Below, piece after piece: positions 6,426 to 6,815 of a stretch of 6,815 nucleotides of DNA. How positions within the stretch are numbered: the first letter of the stretch is position 1; each line of letters begins with the position of its first letter. Source of the DNA: Acidimicrobiia bacterium (GTDB lineage Bacteria > Actinomycetota > Acidimicrobiia > Spongiisociales > ZC4RG35); contig JAOUGY010000205.1 of assembly GCA_029865445.1 (NCBI GenBank), forward strand, positions 1 to 6,815. Reading direction: 5' to 3'. Under the pieces are notes generated by a model, which had not been told where the DNA came from, ran no database searches, and saw only the letters and a list, made by a program, of their open reading frames with translations. The position numbers and the translations under genes were made by a program.

Positions 6426-6815
6426 TCACACCGGGTTCTCGACCATGATGATCGGACCTTCTTCGAACCCGACCACGTCGAACCCGGGCACGCCGGGAAG
6501 GCTCGAATCGAGGAAGGTGGTCGTCACCAGCTTGTACACACCGGATCGGTTGCTGCCCGGGTTCCCCTCCTGGAGGGTGTTGGGCGCCACCTGGATGTTG
6601 GCGGTGTACTTGCGGGCGTTGGGTTCGCCGGCGTGCACGGTGGCAGGCGACGAGTTGTTGACGTTGACGTTGGCGGTACCGATGAGCCGCTCGGGGCCTC
6701 CGCCCACGGACTCTGCGTACACGCTGACGTTCCACGCCCCACCCAGCGCCGACATCCACAGCGGCACCAGCAGTCCGTAGACCTCCCACTCGACTTTGAT
6801 GCCAAATGGCCTGGT
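6426..6815 (-). CDS. Uncharacterised beta-rich protein, partial (C-terminal 129 residues)
   Basis: The frame is open from the window edge (first visible residues TRPFGIKVEWEVYGLLVPLW) to the stop at 6426, so the N-terminus is outside. A GTG at 6767 and an ATG at 6755 could be starts, but the residues before them (GIKVEWEVYGLL) look like coding beta strand and no Shine-Dalgarno precedes either, so truncation is preferred. The sequence alternates hydrophobic and polar residues: WNVSVYAESVGGG, GTANVNVNN, KYTANIQVAPNTLQ, GVYKLVTTTFLDSS, PIIMVENPV at the very end. This suggests an all-beta sandwich without membrane segments. It is rich in Asn, Val and Thr. It is upstream of the HhH gene by 37 nt and probably co-transcribed. 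Parts resemble the C-terminal region of that protein by eye. No function is proposed. Confidence 0.75.
   Translation of the reverse strand, partial: TRPFGIKVEWEVYGLLVPLWMSALGGAWNVSVYAESVGGGPERLIGTANVNVNNSSPATVHAGEPNARKYTANIQVAPNTLQEGNPGSNRSGVYKLVTTTFLDSSLPGVPGFDVVGFEEGPIIMVENPV

Noticed and set aside
6524..6805. Minus-strand frame with a TTG start at 6805
   Set aside because: Ser/Pro/Arg/Thr-rich shadow of the partial beta-rich gene, which is read in another frame and is open to the window edge.

Overview
This is a GC-rich, gene-dense window with GTG starts, short start/stop overlaps and actinobacterial-style promoters. Everything recognisable fits a high-GC Actinomycetota chromosome. A lineage such as Acidimicrobiia is possible, but that is inference only. 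No tRNA, rRNA, CRISPR array, insertion sequence or phage gene was seen.

Layout. (1) Positions 1-1941, minus strand: the N-terminal 647 residues of an adenosylcobalamin-dependent (class II) ribonucleotide reductase, NrdJ, cut by the window edge. (2) Positions 1942-2390 are non-coding. They hold the nrdJ leader, a good sigma70-type promoter (TTGACG, 17 bp, TACAGT) and two NrdR-box-like dyads with centres 31 bp apart, followed by GC-rich hairpins that may end the next operon. (3) Positions 2391-4066 form a divergent cluster. Two SRPBCC/START-like genes on the minus strand share a TGATG junction. They face an ArsR-type repressor gene on the plus strand, which overlaps a third SRPBCC gene by GTGA. 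The gap between the two units carries a strong minus-strand promoter, a dyad across its -10 element, and a -10-like TAAAAT placed so that the arsR message would be leaderless from GTG 3339.

(4) Positions 4142-5647, plus strand: a 501-residue SARP/AfsR-like regulator with a C-terminal winged helix plus BTAD. Its N-terminal half looks like a STAND/MalT-type ATPase region that has lost its P-loop. (5) A hairpin in the 27-nt convergent gap (5640-5668) is a probable bidirectional terminator. (6) Positions 5675-6815, minus strand: two tandem unrecognised genes. The upstream one is cut by the window end; the downstream one starts with helix-hairpin-helix motifs. By eye their C-terminal beta-rich regions resemble each other.

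How the parts may work together: NrdR would tune nrdJ to deoxynucleotide supply. The ArsR protein probably controls the SRPBCC genes around it, and the SARP-like gene, 75 nt downstream on the same strand, may be co-transcribed with that set. The HhH/beta-domain pair is a separate unit of unknown function and the least explained part of the window.
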